A DNA stretch of 64,000 bases from Amphiura filiformis (GCF_039555335.1 NC_092631.1:6646481-6710480); one strand, 5' to 3'; numbered from the stretch's first letter, positions 48,306 to 59,724 are shown. Numbers and translations are program-made. Notes: generated by a model from the sequence alone, not told the origin.

Positions 48306-48692
48306 CAGTGGCGTAGCCAGGATTTTGGAACCGAGGGGGCACAACTTGTAAATGTACCGACGGAAATATTTTTTACCGACGGAAGTTGTGATTTGTTGAC
48401 CCAAAATTTTTTAGCATGGTTTGAAAAAGTGAAGAGCAAAAAAAAAAAAAAAAAAAAAAGGATAATAGGCGCTACTAACATAAAAACACATACTTTTTAT
48501 GTGCAATTGTCAATTTTTCATCATTTTTGTTACAATTCTCCTAATTTTCTGTCCCCTGGATGGAAAATAGTATATTGTTAACCCAATTTTTTGTCAACAA
48601 CGCCTTCCGCCTACCGACGGCCTTACATGAACCGACGCCCATGACGAGCGGGGGCACCAACCCCCTGCCCCCCCCACTGAGCTACGCCACTG
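48306..48692. mobile_element. hAT-like MITE inside the hairpin, 8-bp target duplication
   Basis: Ends CAGTGGCGTAGCCAGG and ...GAGCTACGCCACTG; flanks GTCATATG and GTCATATA (one mismatch). The uninterrupted sequence is visible in the opposite arm of the hairpin (CATGTATATGACCAGC). Confidence 0.9.
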
Positions 48693-48960
48693 GTCATATA
48701 CATGATTGAGTGAGTATGTCCCTTCATCGCGGTTGATAACGTTGGCCCCCCGTTTTCTGATCCACATTGCTTCTCTAATCCATCTGGTTTGCTTAAGTTA
48801 TAGAGAAGCAATGTGGATCAGAAAACGGGGGGCCAACGTTATCAACCGCGATGAAGGGCTACATAGGCCTACTCACTCAATCATGTATATGACCAGCTAT
48901 TACAAAGAACTACACCCTCTGGAGATATGAGAGTAGGAGTGTTGCTGGTTCATCACATTA

Positions 48961-49002
48961 CTGATGAAGTCTTCCGTAGGAAGATGAAACGTCTAAAAAC
49001 GT
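48961..49002 (+). ncRNA. Hammerhead-ribozyme-like motif
   Basis: CTGATGA (48961-48967), a six-pair stem TCTTCC/GGAAGA, GAAA (48986-48989), then ACGT..ACGT able to form stem III. The base after the final T is G, where active hammerheads need A, C or U, and stem I is only four pairs with a two-base offset. Such cores occur in Penelope-like retroelements. The same motif lies inverted at about 48195-48236. Confidence 0.3.
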
Positions 49003-49043
49003 GAGTAATCAAGTGGATTTGTAAAGCATAATTTACCAATAAT

Positions 49044-50576
49044 TGATATCTAACAATCCTGATGAACTTATTCAAAGAGTAAAGTATACGTAGGCTTATA
49101 TTATTGAACGCAACATATCATAATGGCATAACTATAATGGCACTTCAATACTGAACAATTCTAATTTTCTGCCAGTTTATTATCCGTTTAAAAATCGACT
49201 ATGGACTTTCACTTTTAAGCAGAACTTTACCCCGGGACTTCGTTCTCTAAAACACACTGTCAATCATACTTGTTTACCAATCAAATCTAACCACAAGACT
49301 AAGCATGGTGGTACAATACGCGCTAGATGCGTACGTGCATCCACCAACTTTCGCGCCAGCACAAAAGCGCCGCATTCCATAGATAGTTGTGTACCATGTA
49401 TAGTTAATGGTAATGGTATACGTGTCGGGAGGATTTAAACAATAACGAGATCTGGGCGACCAATCACAAGCCAGATTCATTTAAAGATGCATTACATCAT
49501 GACCAATTTTAGTTAGGCCAGAAATTGGCCTAACTCTCCATAGAGTCCCGTGTTAAAAATGTTAACCGCAAGTCAAAGTCAGTAGTCCACTTGGGAAGCT
49601 AACAAACAGAGGGAGTGCGGTGACTAAAAAGATCAGATGTGAAAATCTATCAATTGTGCACAAATAATTGAATCAGAGTTTTAAGCTTAAATGTAATAGC
49701 CAGAGTCCCGGGCCAGAGTATGCACAATTGGCAAGTGGACTACGGAGAAGTCTAGTTTAATATCAGTGTGATTTGACATTGCCTTTTTTTGTGCACCTTT
49801 TTCTGATAAAGGAGTAGGCCTAGTCAGAAATTTAGTCAAAAGTTTATTAAAGTAAAGGGATTAAATTCACTCGTGTCCGAAAATGAAGAAATACATTATG
49901 AAAATAAAAGAATGAAACAAAACCGCTTTTAAGCTTCCACAAAATATAAAATATTTTGCAGATTTCCTTTTAGAAATTAAGCGTAGGCCTGCTCCTAACA
50001 GTCCAGACGTCGCTCGCGTACATGTATGCGCGATGGTTTTATACTAGTAGCGGCCCTTTAAAATGTATAAACTGCACGTTATTTTGTATCCAGCTGATTC
50101 AGCGAACCATTTAAAGCCTATTCTCAAATTAAACAATATATGCTGAAAAATATCTTATTTCTAATTCTTTTAATGTAATTTTGATTTAAGATCAACGGTG
50201 AAAGTAAAATTGAACTGATTTACTAGTTTAATAGCCACTATTTTGTCAGTTGACGGTGAGACAAAAGAAGTTTAATAACTCGTAGTAAATGTTTTCTCAT
50301 ATTGGAAACACAACTACCGTAACCTTCTGCGCTTGCGTAAATGGTCTGCCGATGACTTTCACCCAATAGCATGTCACGGTTCAGTCATGTGATCTTATCA
50401 CAAGAAATCGTATGATTATCAGCCAGCTCAGGTTATGTTTATGATGCATAGGTCAAGGAGCATTGTACTTTTTCCCAGGGTCATGTTTACGTCGGGAAAG
50501 TGGATTTTAAAAACATCCCTTTAAAAGGGCCAGCAAATGCATAAGGTACAAAATCAAAATAACAACACACTGCAAG
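49044..50576. other. Intergenic, no gene seen
   Basis: AT-rich; short frames only. The part at 49500-49760 has a word (AGTCCACTTG...CAAGTGGACTA) repeated in inverse order, suggesting another decayed inverted-repeat element. Confidence 0.4.
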
Positions 50577-50932
50577 CAGTGGCGTAACTAGGGTCGGTAG
50601 CGCCCGGGTCAAGAAACAAAATTGGCGCCCCTACCCCCCCCCCCCAGATTTTCAGTTAATTCTTGAAAGAATTGCGCGCGGAGCGCGCGAAATTTTGGAC
50701 AAATAAGGCCTACCACTAATTAATTTTGGTAACTAGAAGTTGAATATCGGTCTTAAAATGTTCTTTCAATTGATTTTGTGTTGAAATGCGCGCGAAGCGC
50801 GCGAAAATTTTGACTTTCATCACTTGGAGGGGCGCAGAATCGATGCTGGCCCTGACTGAATTAGTCAATTTGGCGCCCCCTAACGGTAGCGCCGGGGCAT
50901 GTTGCCCCCTGCCCCCCCTAGTTACGCCACTG
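50577..50932. mobile_element. hAT-like MITE with perfect 8-bp target duplication
   Basis: Ends CAGTGGCGTAACTAGGG and ...CCCTAGTTACGCCACTG; ACTGCAAG lies at 50569-50576 and 50933-50940. The interior has GCGCGCGAAGCGCGCG-like palindromes and a mirrored GGCGCCCC block. Confidence 0.93.
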
Positions 50933-51199
50933 ACTGCAAGTAAGCCTATGAGGGTTGTTATATTTTTTTTTAAATGATGTAGGCCAATAGTAACACTGAC
51001 AACTTACAAGCACATTCACATTTTTTTTTTCAATTTAATTCTCAATTTTTTTTGTACATAAAATAACATCAAATGTTATTATTACAAAATAATTTCATAC
51101 GATTTCAACAATGCCATATTATGCCTACGCTTAATTGATAAGATTTTTGACATAGACGGTTCTGGATTTATACAAACTTGTGTAGCATTATAGCAACAT

Positions 51200-51264
51200 C
51201 TCCTTTTTTGGTTTTTTCTTTTTAACTTTTGCTTTCCGAAGTTAAAGAAGAAACCAAAAAGGAG
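51200..51264. repeat. Short hairpin with 26-29-bp arms
   Basis: CTCCTTTTTTGGTTTTTTCT...AACTT pairs with AAGTTAAAGAAGAAACCAAA...GGAG across a loop of about 10 bases. Size is similar to a microRNA precursor, but there is no other support. Confidence 0.45.
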
Positions 51265-51296
51265 AGAAGATGAACAAAGAAGTCATTTGGTAGTTG

Positions 51297-52231
51297 GTAA
51301 CTTGGGGCAAATTGGGACACAGGGTAATTTGGGACAGTGATTTCGGAAATAGGCCCTACTTTTATACCTTAAAATAGTCAAATTTTGCCCATTTTTGCAA
51401 CAAAAGAATTTTGATACCTGCAGGGAATATGGGACCATTAAGGACGTTTAGCTTATTTGCATAAAAACTAAAGAAGATATGCCCACAAGAGATTGTTATG
51501 ATGAACAAACTGTCCTTTAAGATTAATAAAACAGGCAATGTTACCTTGTTTTTATGTTTGTTTGGACGCAATGACGTCAAAATGACGTCATCGTCAAGTG
51601 TCCCATATTACCTGCATGTGCAGGTAATATGGGACACTGTGTTATCTCTATAAAAAAAATCAAAAAGTTCAGAAAATCACTCTTTTGTTCTAAAAACATT
51701 TTTGTTACATGATTTTGAATGTTAAATGCAAATTTCTACAAGAAAATTCAATTTTCTAAATAGTTTTGCTTTTCGCATTGACAATGCACACAATTTCCTA
51801 TGTGTCCCATATTACCTGCACCCATTCAGTTGAAAATCAGAGAAAATAATCATTTATAAAGGAAAGTGCCACTTGTCAGTGGAATTTTACCTGCTGATAA
51901 GCTTAACCCATCACCTAAAGATCATAAAAATGACAAATGCCCCCTCAGTACCAGAGTTTTTGGATACACAATCATAAAATGTGACGTCATTGATTTTATA
52001 TCAGGCCAAAAAAACGACATAATTTTTTGGGCAATTTCACTCTTTTTGGCATTGATTTCCAAGAGTTTGATACACAGACTCCAAAACTGCATTTCTATAG
52101 AAGCACAATTGATGTCTCTAAACACTTAACAAATCAAATTAAAGTGTTTACCTTCTCTAAGCTACTTTTTGTTAAAATGAAAACAGGTGTCCCATATTAC
52201 CTGCTGTCCCATATTACCTGCAGCTACCCTA
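51297..52231. mobile_element. Element with repeated GGTAATATGGGACAC motif
   Basis: The motif or its inverse is seen at about 51324 (GGTAATTTGGGACAG), 51600-51640 (a palindromic pair), 51801, 52190 and 52207. The terminal sequences CTTGGGGCAAATTGGGACAC and, on the inverse strand, GGGTAGCTGCAGG are only loosely inverted, so the ends are uncertain. Confidence 0.65.
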
Positions 52232-52639
52232 ATGTCTATTTATATTTCCAACCATTTAAAATTACCATTATTCATTAAACAGAAACATCTGAGGACCGTG
52301 ATAAGCTTTAATAATAGGGATGCCCACTGTCAATAAAGTTTACACTAGAACGATTCTTCATTTACTGTGTGCGTGCACTCACACACGTATTGTCTATGGA
52401 GAAACTGATCGATACAAGAAATCCCAGGCCTGTTAAATGGCGTACATACTTGTTTTGATCCAAATGTAGGCCTATATCAGGGTGTTTCAAGAAATTCCTG
52501 ATTCCACCAGAAAACATTAACCAAACTTTTTCCTGTTTGGTCAGTAAATAGAGAGGACCTTCCTTCATGAAGAGATCAACTTTTTTAATGAAAAATTTAA
52601 TGAGATGAGAACTACAACAGGTTGAAGTGACACCATTCC

Positions 52640-53130
52640 GTGCATCAGGTGTTCAAACGCAATTATCTCCGAATTTGGAGTGAATCAGACAAGCAAACTT
52701 ACATACTCATAAAATTTAACTATTTTTGAAGACAAAATGTGTAGGATGTTAAGAAATTTAAGAATGTTTAAGCCTACCGCGGCCCATCTCAAATCATGCA
52801 CTTCCCCGTGCACTTCTCACTACCATGTCCATTTCATATGCTATCCACCGGGGCTATCCATCATGGCTTCCATGCACACACAGTGTATTGCTCAATGTAG
52901 TAACGATAACCTTTGAGTTGGAGCAAATTTCTCAAAATTGGTAGTGATTAATGTTACCAAACTTATGCCATGATGAAATATAATAATTTTTGAAGATAAA
53001 ATGTGCTGACCTTAAAAGATTGAACAATGTTTAAGACTACCGCTTTTCATTTGAAATAATGCACTTATTGTACATCTCCTCTATGGAGATATTTTCCATG
53101 GCGGCCATCTATGATCATGCTTGAGGTTTC
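52640..53130. repeat. Diverged tandem duplication, about 270 bp
   Basis: 52690-52860 and 52960-53110 share ATTTTTGAAGA.AAAATGTG, AATGTTTAAG.CTACCGC and ATGCACTT in the same order. No coding content. Confidence 0.6.
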
Positions 53131-53628
53131 ACCAAACAAACCATGGGTTTTGAGGTCTTATATTTTTTGTTGTATGTCAACAAAATCGATTAAATTTTCA
53201 GGATGATCTTATTTTCATGTTGTTATAAGCAAATATAATGTTCCAGATAAGCTAGTTAATAAATACATTAAGAAAAAGTACCTTAAAGTTGCACTTTCTG
53301 TTAGTATTCCTTTTGGACTTTAACTTTTTAAATGTTCTAGCAGCCCTATATAAAACCGTGACACTCGAAAGGCCATATCTCTGGAATGAAACGTCCGATT
53401 AAGATTATTTAAACGCCAAAATGTTTCTTTCATTAATTCCCAGCCAATAAGTTAGGTCTGAATCAATTTAAAAGTACTTCAATTTTTAGTGGACATGCCT
53501 ATTAATAACACATCAATATGAATATTCCATTTTTTTTGTCATGAAAATAAAGCAGAGGTCACGACTTGAGGCTAAATATCTGAATCAATGGCCCGGATTA
53601 GTGTTTTTCAAATAAATAAGACAAAAAT

Positions 53629-54095
53629 TGCCCGGGAAAATTGTTACTTTCATCGATGATTATAAGAAAATGTGCCAAATTTGGGTAAAATGGGATGCCA
53701 TCGATTACTGTGAGCTAACTCGCCCTGTCCCATCTTGCCTCAACAAAAAATCCAATAGTAAATCAATGGCGTCCCATTTTACCCAGCTGTCCCATTTTAC
53801 CCCAGCTTCTTTACAGCAACCGATTTCGCAGTGGGGTAAAATGGGACGCCTTTTAAAAAGACTCCCTAATAAAATAATGAAGCCGGAGGCCGACGGGCAC
53901 CATTTGTTTGTGAAACGTAAGCCTACTAAGCATGGTTTATTATTATTATTACTAGACTCTTGGTGATGTTGGCCTACATTTTGTTTTGTAATGGTCACTT
54001 GTCGCAAGTTGCCATCGTATAGCCGAGTAAAATCTGGTGGGGTAAAATGGGACATTAGGTGGACCAATTTTCCCCACTTCCCCCTACCCGGGGAT
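53629..54095. mobile_element. Element with repeated GGGGTAAAATGGGAC motif
   Basis: Motif copies occur at about 53683, 53768-53810 (inverse, two), 53831 and 54039. Loosely inverted ends around GGGAAAATTG and CAATTTTCCCC. Confidence 0.6.
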
Positions 54096-54606
54096 TCGAA
54101 CCTTAGACCCCTCGCGTGCCAAGCACACACACAAAAAAATTAGATTGTTTATAAATCCCTAAGGATAAGTCGTTAAAATTGCCATTAGGTATTTCTGAAA
54201 TGGAAAATTTGGGCAAAGAGGCAAGGAAACGGCATGCCAGTTAGGCCTATATCAGTTGACAAAGTTGAAGCCCCATTGAAATACATGTAGCTACTGTCAG
54301 TATAAATTACAGATTCACGTAAAATGTCTTATTTTGTCTTTCATGATGACGTTCGGCTGAATTACTAGCAGGCAATCATATGACAATGACAAAGGTACCA
54401 AAATCTTAATTTAGATTTTTACGATCCTCGCGTCCGGATGAGCAAATCACTGAATGGGCCTTTAAAAGCTCCTAGCTCTCCCCACCCATAAAGACAAATC
54501 ATGCACCTTCCAATCCTTTTCCCTCAACTAAAATGGACACAAATTAATTTGATCACTCAAAAAAAAAATACAGTTTTTAATACCGGTAACATTATCCTCC
54601 TTCCTA

Positions 54607-55197
54607 GTGGTAGCCCGGTGGGTTCCGTCTTCACTGACGATGCGTACGCATGATGGTTCCAATTAGGGGTACTTTTCAAGAAATGTCCGCGAAATTTTCG
54701 AGGACAAAATTGTTCGCGATTGTCCAAATTAGGGGTGTTTTGGAGCAAAATTGTCCTTGAAATGAAAAATAGGGTGTATTTCTAGGACTTTCGTCCGCAT
54801 TTTACCGCTATAGTTTTCGTTTTTTGTATTTTTTCTGTCCGTTTTTTAGTAGTTCCACACAAAAATGGATAGGGTGTTTTTTCCCATAAAAATTGTCCTC
54901 ATTTCCCCGTGAAATAGGGGGAAAAATTCAAAAGCATCCTTGAAATGATAAAAATAGGGGTATTTATTTTGGAAAAATGTCCTCGATTCCTCGTGATATT
55001 AAGGGGGGAAATGAAAATGCGTCCTCAAAATGATAAAAATAGGGGAGGTATTTGGGGGCAAATTTTCCTTGATTTCGCGCAAAATAGGGGGGAAAATTGC
55101 TGCAAATGTCCTCGATTCCCCGTGAAATAGGGGTCATTTTCAAATCCTGGAACGGTCATACGTCCTACCTTTAAATACAAACTGAACCCACCGGGAG
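54607..55197. mobile_element. Inverted-repeat element with internal AAATAGGGG tandem copies
   Basis: Ends CCCGGTGGGTTC and, inverted, GAACCCACCGGG. The interior carries about ten copies of a roughly 60-base block built on CCTCGATTCCCCGTGAAATA / AAATAGGGG. Confidence 0.7.
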
Positions 55198-57091
55198 TAG
55201 TAGTAGGCCTTCATGTACTGTGTCAATTTATAAATCCGCAGTCCTAAAATATGCATCTAGCTTCCCATTGTCATGGAAATCAAGATGATGCAGGGCGTAG
55301 TCTAAATTGGGTAACCCCGATGGATTTTACGCCCAATAGAATAAATCATAATAAGTGTTCTATGGTTCACTGAATTTGATGAAAACGTTTGGGCGGATGA
55401 TTTGGTAAAATGTAGATAAAGTTGGATACATACTTGAAGAATTCTCCCATTGTTATTCCGACTTCTTTAGCTCATAACAATTGAATTAGGATGAAAATGT
55501 CGTCAATTTAACCTTGAAATCACCCAACCAATCCTTCTATCCACGTAAGGGAAGAGAAATACATTTCTTGAGGACAGCATTGTAAAAAATAGCTACATTT
55601 TTACCAGAAGGGCGTGTTTTGAGGCGAGGAACCTAATGTAAGTTGATTTGTGTTTTCTTTGATCAAGTAATAACGAATCAGATGAAAACGTCTGGTGGAA
55701 AAAAGGTTTAAAAGATTGCATCTTGATATTAGATCATGACATGCTAAATATTGTGCAACAATTAGGCCTATTATTATATCAGAGAAGATTTTACTCGACG
55801 ATCCAAAAGTTTCTTTGATCGATCGTTGCGTTTTATGCGATTAGCCTACTATAGAAAATTCAAGTTTGCACTAAAACTTGATCAAACTAGGCAGTAATAT
55901 CATCATTATTTTTTGTAAAATATATGAAGGCCTAATCCCATCATATTAGTATAATTATATTTTTGGAATCATTCCGATGTTAGGATCTGTGCAATATTTT
56001 ACGTTAGGGGGTGGAAGTTTTACCAAAATATCCACAACAAATTCGCATTCGGAACCGGCTCAAAATTTTCGGATTACCCATTGTTTTCACCCTTTTCTCC
56101 ATTTAAAACTTTATTCCCCCAAGTTCAAGTCAAAAATTCGGATCCCCCTTAAAACTCCCCCTCCCCCTCCCCCCTCCCATGGCATAAATATTGAACAGAC
56201 CCTAGATAGGCCTATATTTTAAATAGCATGAAATATTCCGGGGAAATTTTTTAATTAAAGAATATTTGTCGTGATGAAACATGAGGTAACATTTCACAAC
56301 ACTTGTTAGGGGGGCCTGATGCAAAAAGGGGGGCCCTGAAAATTTTTGACCCTCCAAAAAGGGGGGGGGGGCTGAAAACAAATTTAACCCATAATTTTCA
56401 TGTCAAAAAGGGGAGGGGCCCTTAAATTTTGAGATCTCATAAGGGGGCGCAAAATGTTCGCGATGAAATGTTTTGCATCAGCCCCCCCCACCCCCTTACA
56501 AGTGTTTGTGAACGGTCCCTAAGTTCAATTTCAATAGTTCTTGTTGAGTGTTTTAAGGGAAAATAGCAAAACCCTTATTTTACATTTGTTTACAAAAAAG
56601 TAATACAATTTAAGACTTGACACAAGTCTAAGCATGCATTCAAAATCTGATGTAGGCCTAGGGTGGGGGACTCTTGCCCCTAAAATTAAAATAAAGCAAT
56701 ATAATTGCCCTGGGTATCTTCCTTTTTAGCACCGTGTTTTGGGCAAAAATAACTATGTTTTGCACGCACTGGCTCATCAAAATTAATGGCAAAATTATCT
56801 TCATTTTGTGCTACAATAGTCTGAAGTTTTTTTACGCTCTTGAACAGTATCCATTCCGCCATATTAATTGACCTATTTTGCTGTGTTTCCATGGTAACAA
56901 TGTATCCTATATAGTGCAAACTATTCTTTTTTGGATTGCTATATCAAAATAAACAATTTGAAGAGACATGCATGGACATTTGGGATCGCTTGAGCCCATG
57001 CATAATTTTGGTCGAGCTATGACTATGAGTTTTAAAATATTGGACGAGACATAGTCAGTGATACAAGTCGAGTCCGATATTCCAAAACTCA
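55198..57091. other. Intergenic, no gene seen
   Basis: Contains a G-run and C-run inverted stretch at 56310-56510 (GGGGGGCCTGATGCAAAA ... TTTTGCATCAGCCCCCCC), probably another MITE, and a C-rich tract at 56150-56180. Short frames only. Confidence 0.45.
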
Positions 57092-57622
57092 TAAGGGGTG
57101 GTGCAATAATTATGTGTACCCTCGGGTGGTGAATTCTCAAAATGGCCTGCCAAAATCGCTTGCCCCCCCCTCTGACCGTGCCAAAAATCTTTGCCCCCCC
57201 TTTTGACGTGCCAAAAATCTTTGCCCACCCCTTTTGACGTGCCAAAAATCTTTGCCCACCCCCCATTTTGATGTGCCAAAAAATCTTTGCCCCCTCCCCT
57301 TACACAGCAAGATTTTTGGGAACCTGAATTTGAAGCCTTAAATTGTCTTATCATATAATGCGAGTGCAGCGAGCAGGACATTTTGCATATTTGAACGTGT
57401 TCCTAACGTTTTCCTACACCTTTTAGGGCGTAATATAGAAACGGTGCCCAAAATATCTGTGCCAAAAATCGCTTGCCCCCTTTCGACCTGCCAAAAATCG
57501 CCTGAGCCCCCTTCCGACCTGCCAAAAAATACTTGCCCCCCCCTTCTGGCCTGCCAAAAAATCTTTGCCCCTCCCCTATAATTCACCACCCCGGGGTACC
57601 CATAATTATTGCACCACCCCTA
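57092..57622. mobile_element. MITE with internal tandem repeats (TGCCAAAAATCTTTGCCC)
   Basis: The ends AAGGGGTGGTGCAATAATTA and, inverted, TTAGGGGTGGTGCAATAATT extend about 44 bp. Four blocks of about 31 bp at 57165-57300 and four at 57455-57580 contain TGCCAAAAATC. Confidence 0.85.
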
Positions 57623-57683
57623 AGAGACGACTTTGGGCGTAAAGCATCCAATTTTATCATTGTTTTGGATCCAATATTTTCAC

Positions 57684-58329
57684 GCACTTGGGCTCATCAA
57701 AACATAGGCCTAATAATCATCGAAATTGGTAAAAATTATTTGTTTTGACCCATGTGTAACCCAAAGGTTGACCTTTGACCTTTTCACTAATAACTCCAGA
57801 CTGATAATCCTAACTAGACCCTTTATCTAAAAAATGCCCAAGGATCGACTTTTGAGACATTTTGTTGTATTTGTGAGACATTTGGGCACAGACTACTACA
57901 GACTATTTACCAACAGCCAAAGTCCCCTTGCTTTGTATGCTGTGAATTCACTCAATTCTTGCATATTCATGAGGACCAATCGTCCGATTTTTTCGTTTTT
58001 AACAAAGCACTTGGGCTCATCAAAACATAGGCCTAATAATCATTGAAATTGGTAAAAATTATTTGTTTTGACCCATGTGTAACCCAAAGGTTGACCTTTG
58101 ACCTTTTCACTAATAACTCCAGACTGATAATCCTAACTAGACCCTTTATCTAAAAAATGCCCAAGGATCGACTTTTGAGACATTTTGTTGTATTTGTGAG
58201 ACATTTGGGCACAGACTACTACAGACTATTTACCAACAGCCAAAGTCCCCTTGCTTTGTATGCTGTGAATTCACTCAATTCTTGCATATTCATGAGGGCC
58301 AATCGTCCGATTTTAGATGTAGGCTATTT
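57684..58329 (+). repeat. 323-bp tandem duplication (two copies)
   Basis: 57684-58006 and 58007-58329 are nearly identical (GCACTTGGGCTCATCAAAAC...). The duplicated frame beginning MPKDRLLRHFVVFV is a by-product and has no recognised homology. The end of the unit contains the first TTTGTGAGACATTTGGG, from which the next minisatellite seems to derive. Confidence 0.93.
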
Positions 58330-59265
58330 AGGAGACATTTGGGTGTGTTTGTGAAACATTTGGGTGTATTTGTGAGACATTTGGGTGTATTTGTGAAACA
58401 TTTGGGTGTATTTGTGAGACATTTGGGCACAGACTATTTCCCAACAGCCAAAGTCCCTGTGCTTTGTAAAATGCTGTGAATTCTTGCATACTCATGAGGG
58501 CCGCTCGTTCGATTTTTTTTCGTGTCTAACGAATAACTCCAGCCTTATTTTAGATGTACTTTAGATGAGACATTTGGGTGTATTTGTGAAACATTTGGGT
58601 GTATTTGTGAGACATGTGGGTGTACTTATGAGACATTTGGGTGTATTTTTGAGACATTTGGGTGTATTTGTGAGACATTTGGGTGTATTTGTGAGACATT
58701 TGGGTGTATTTGTGAAACATTTGGGTGTATTTGTGAGACATTTTGGGTGTATTTGTGAGACATGTGGGTGTACTTATGAGACATTTGGGTGTATTTTTGA
58801 GACATTTGGGTGTATTTGTGAGACATTTGGGTGTATTTGTGACACATTTGGGTGTATTTGTGAAACATTTGGGCGTATTATTGAGACATTTGGGTGTGTT
58901 TGTGAGACATTTGGATGTATGTGCGTGCTATAATGTGGGTGTATTTGTGAGACAATTGGGTGTATTTGAGACAGTTGGGTGTATTTGTGAGACATATGGG
59001 TGTATTTGTGGTGAGACATTTGGGTGCATTTGCGTGCTATGTAGATGTATTTGTGAGACCTTTAGGTGTATTTGAGACATTTGGGTGTATTTGTGAGACA
59101 TATCGGTGTATTTTGTGAGACATTTGGGTGTATTTGTGAGACATTTGGGTGTATTTGTGAAACATTTGGGTGTATTTGTGAAACATGTGAGATAATGGGT
59201 GTATTCGAGAGATAGGCCGTATTTGGGCAACATTGGGTGTATTTGGGATATATTTGGGTGTTTTT
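58330..59265 (+). repeat. 21-bp minisatellite (GAGACATTTGGGTGTATTTGT)
   Basis: Some forty units, 21 bp each, with a break at 58425-58565 that carries a further partial copy of the 323-bp unit. Because 21 is seven codons, plus frames read RHLGVFV repeatedly. Units become irregular after 58920. Confidence 0.95.
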
Positions 59266-59362
59266 ATACAGGGATGGTTCACAGTAATCTGGTATACGTC
59301 CGTATGTGGAAATCACAACCTGATATAGTAAGTTTTTATTTGTTGTTAATTTTTCTTGACAG

Positions 59363-59557
59363 ATGGCTCGCCATTTCATCATCCCTGTCCTGGTAATCCT
59401 TACTTGGGTGGCGTTATCTGATGCCCTACGGACAAGTGTCAATAGAGCCTGGGCTGGTGGCTTCCAAGGCATCGTCGAATTCCCCGTTGCGGAGGCAGTC
59501 AATGCCAGTGGATGGCATATGAAGATCGACTTTGACTACAATGTCTTTGACTTTGAT
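59363..59557 (+). CDS. Secreted protein with N-terminal CBM2-like domain, first coding exon (partial)
   Basis: 65 codons run from ATG to a consensus donor GTAAGT at 59558, phase 0. An AG directly precedes the ATG after a T-rich tract (TTTTTCTTGACAG), so an upstream 5' UTR exon is likely. Residues 1 to about 21 form a signal peptide (hydrophobic core IIPVLVILTWVAL, then SDA). The mature start reads RTSVNRAWAGGFQGIVEFPV and SGWHMKIDFDYNVFDFD. The W.GGFQG...F.V......W...I.F pattern resembles the CBM2-type cellulose-binding domain at the N-terminus of invertebrate GH9 endoglucanases. The expected continuation (a VW.A-type strand) was not found in the 4.4 kb downstream, which is mostly microsatellite. 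Other secreted CBM2-like proteins remain possible. Confidence 0.6.
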
Positions 59558-59724
59558 GTAAGTATCAGCCTCCCTGAGGGGTTTAGACTAAGCAGCCGGG
59601 CGGTGGCAGACTTGTTTGGTTGTACCACTTGAGGGAGAGGCAAATTAAGCTGCTGTGCTATAATCGGAGACAGAATACAAACACTAGTTTGCGTCTTATG
59701 TCACTGTCAATCAAACTCCCCATG

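Larger units (their letters stand above)
48151..49043. mobile_element. Very long hairpin element (about 240-bp arms) interrupted by a hAT-like MITE
   Basis: The outer arm 48151-48305 pairs with about 48887-49043, and the inner arm 48693-48775 with about 48801-48886. The centre is near 48776-48800. Both arms carry the CTGATGA...GAAA motif in opposite orientation. The left arm is broken by the insertion 48306-48692. Confidence 0.88.

Noticed and set aside
50340..50420. CCAAT-like and CATGTGAT sequences as a possible sterol-responsive INSIG promoter
   Set aside because: Single short words about 7.7 kb upstream of the start codon, with no transcript support.
58330..59265. Regular short repeats resembling a CRISPR array or a heptad-repeat protein
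   Set aside because: Units are contiguous with no unique spacers, the host is eukaryotic, and no start, splice sites or homology support a protein.
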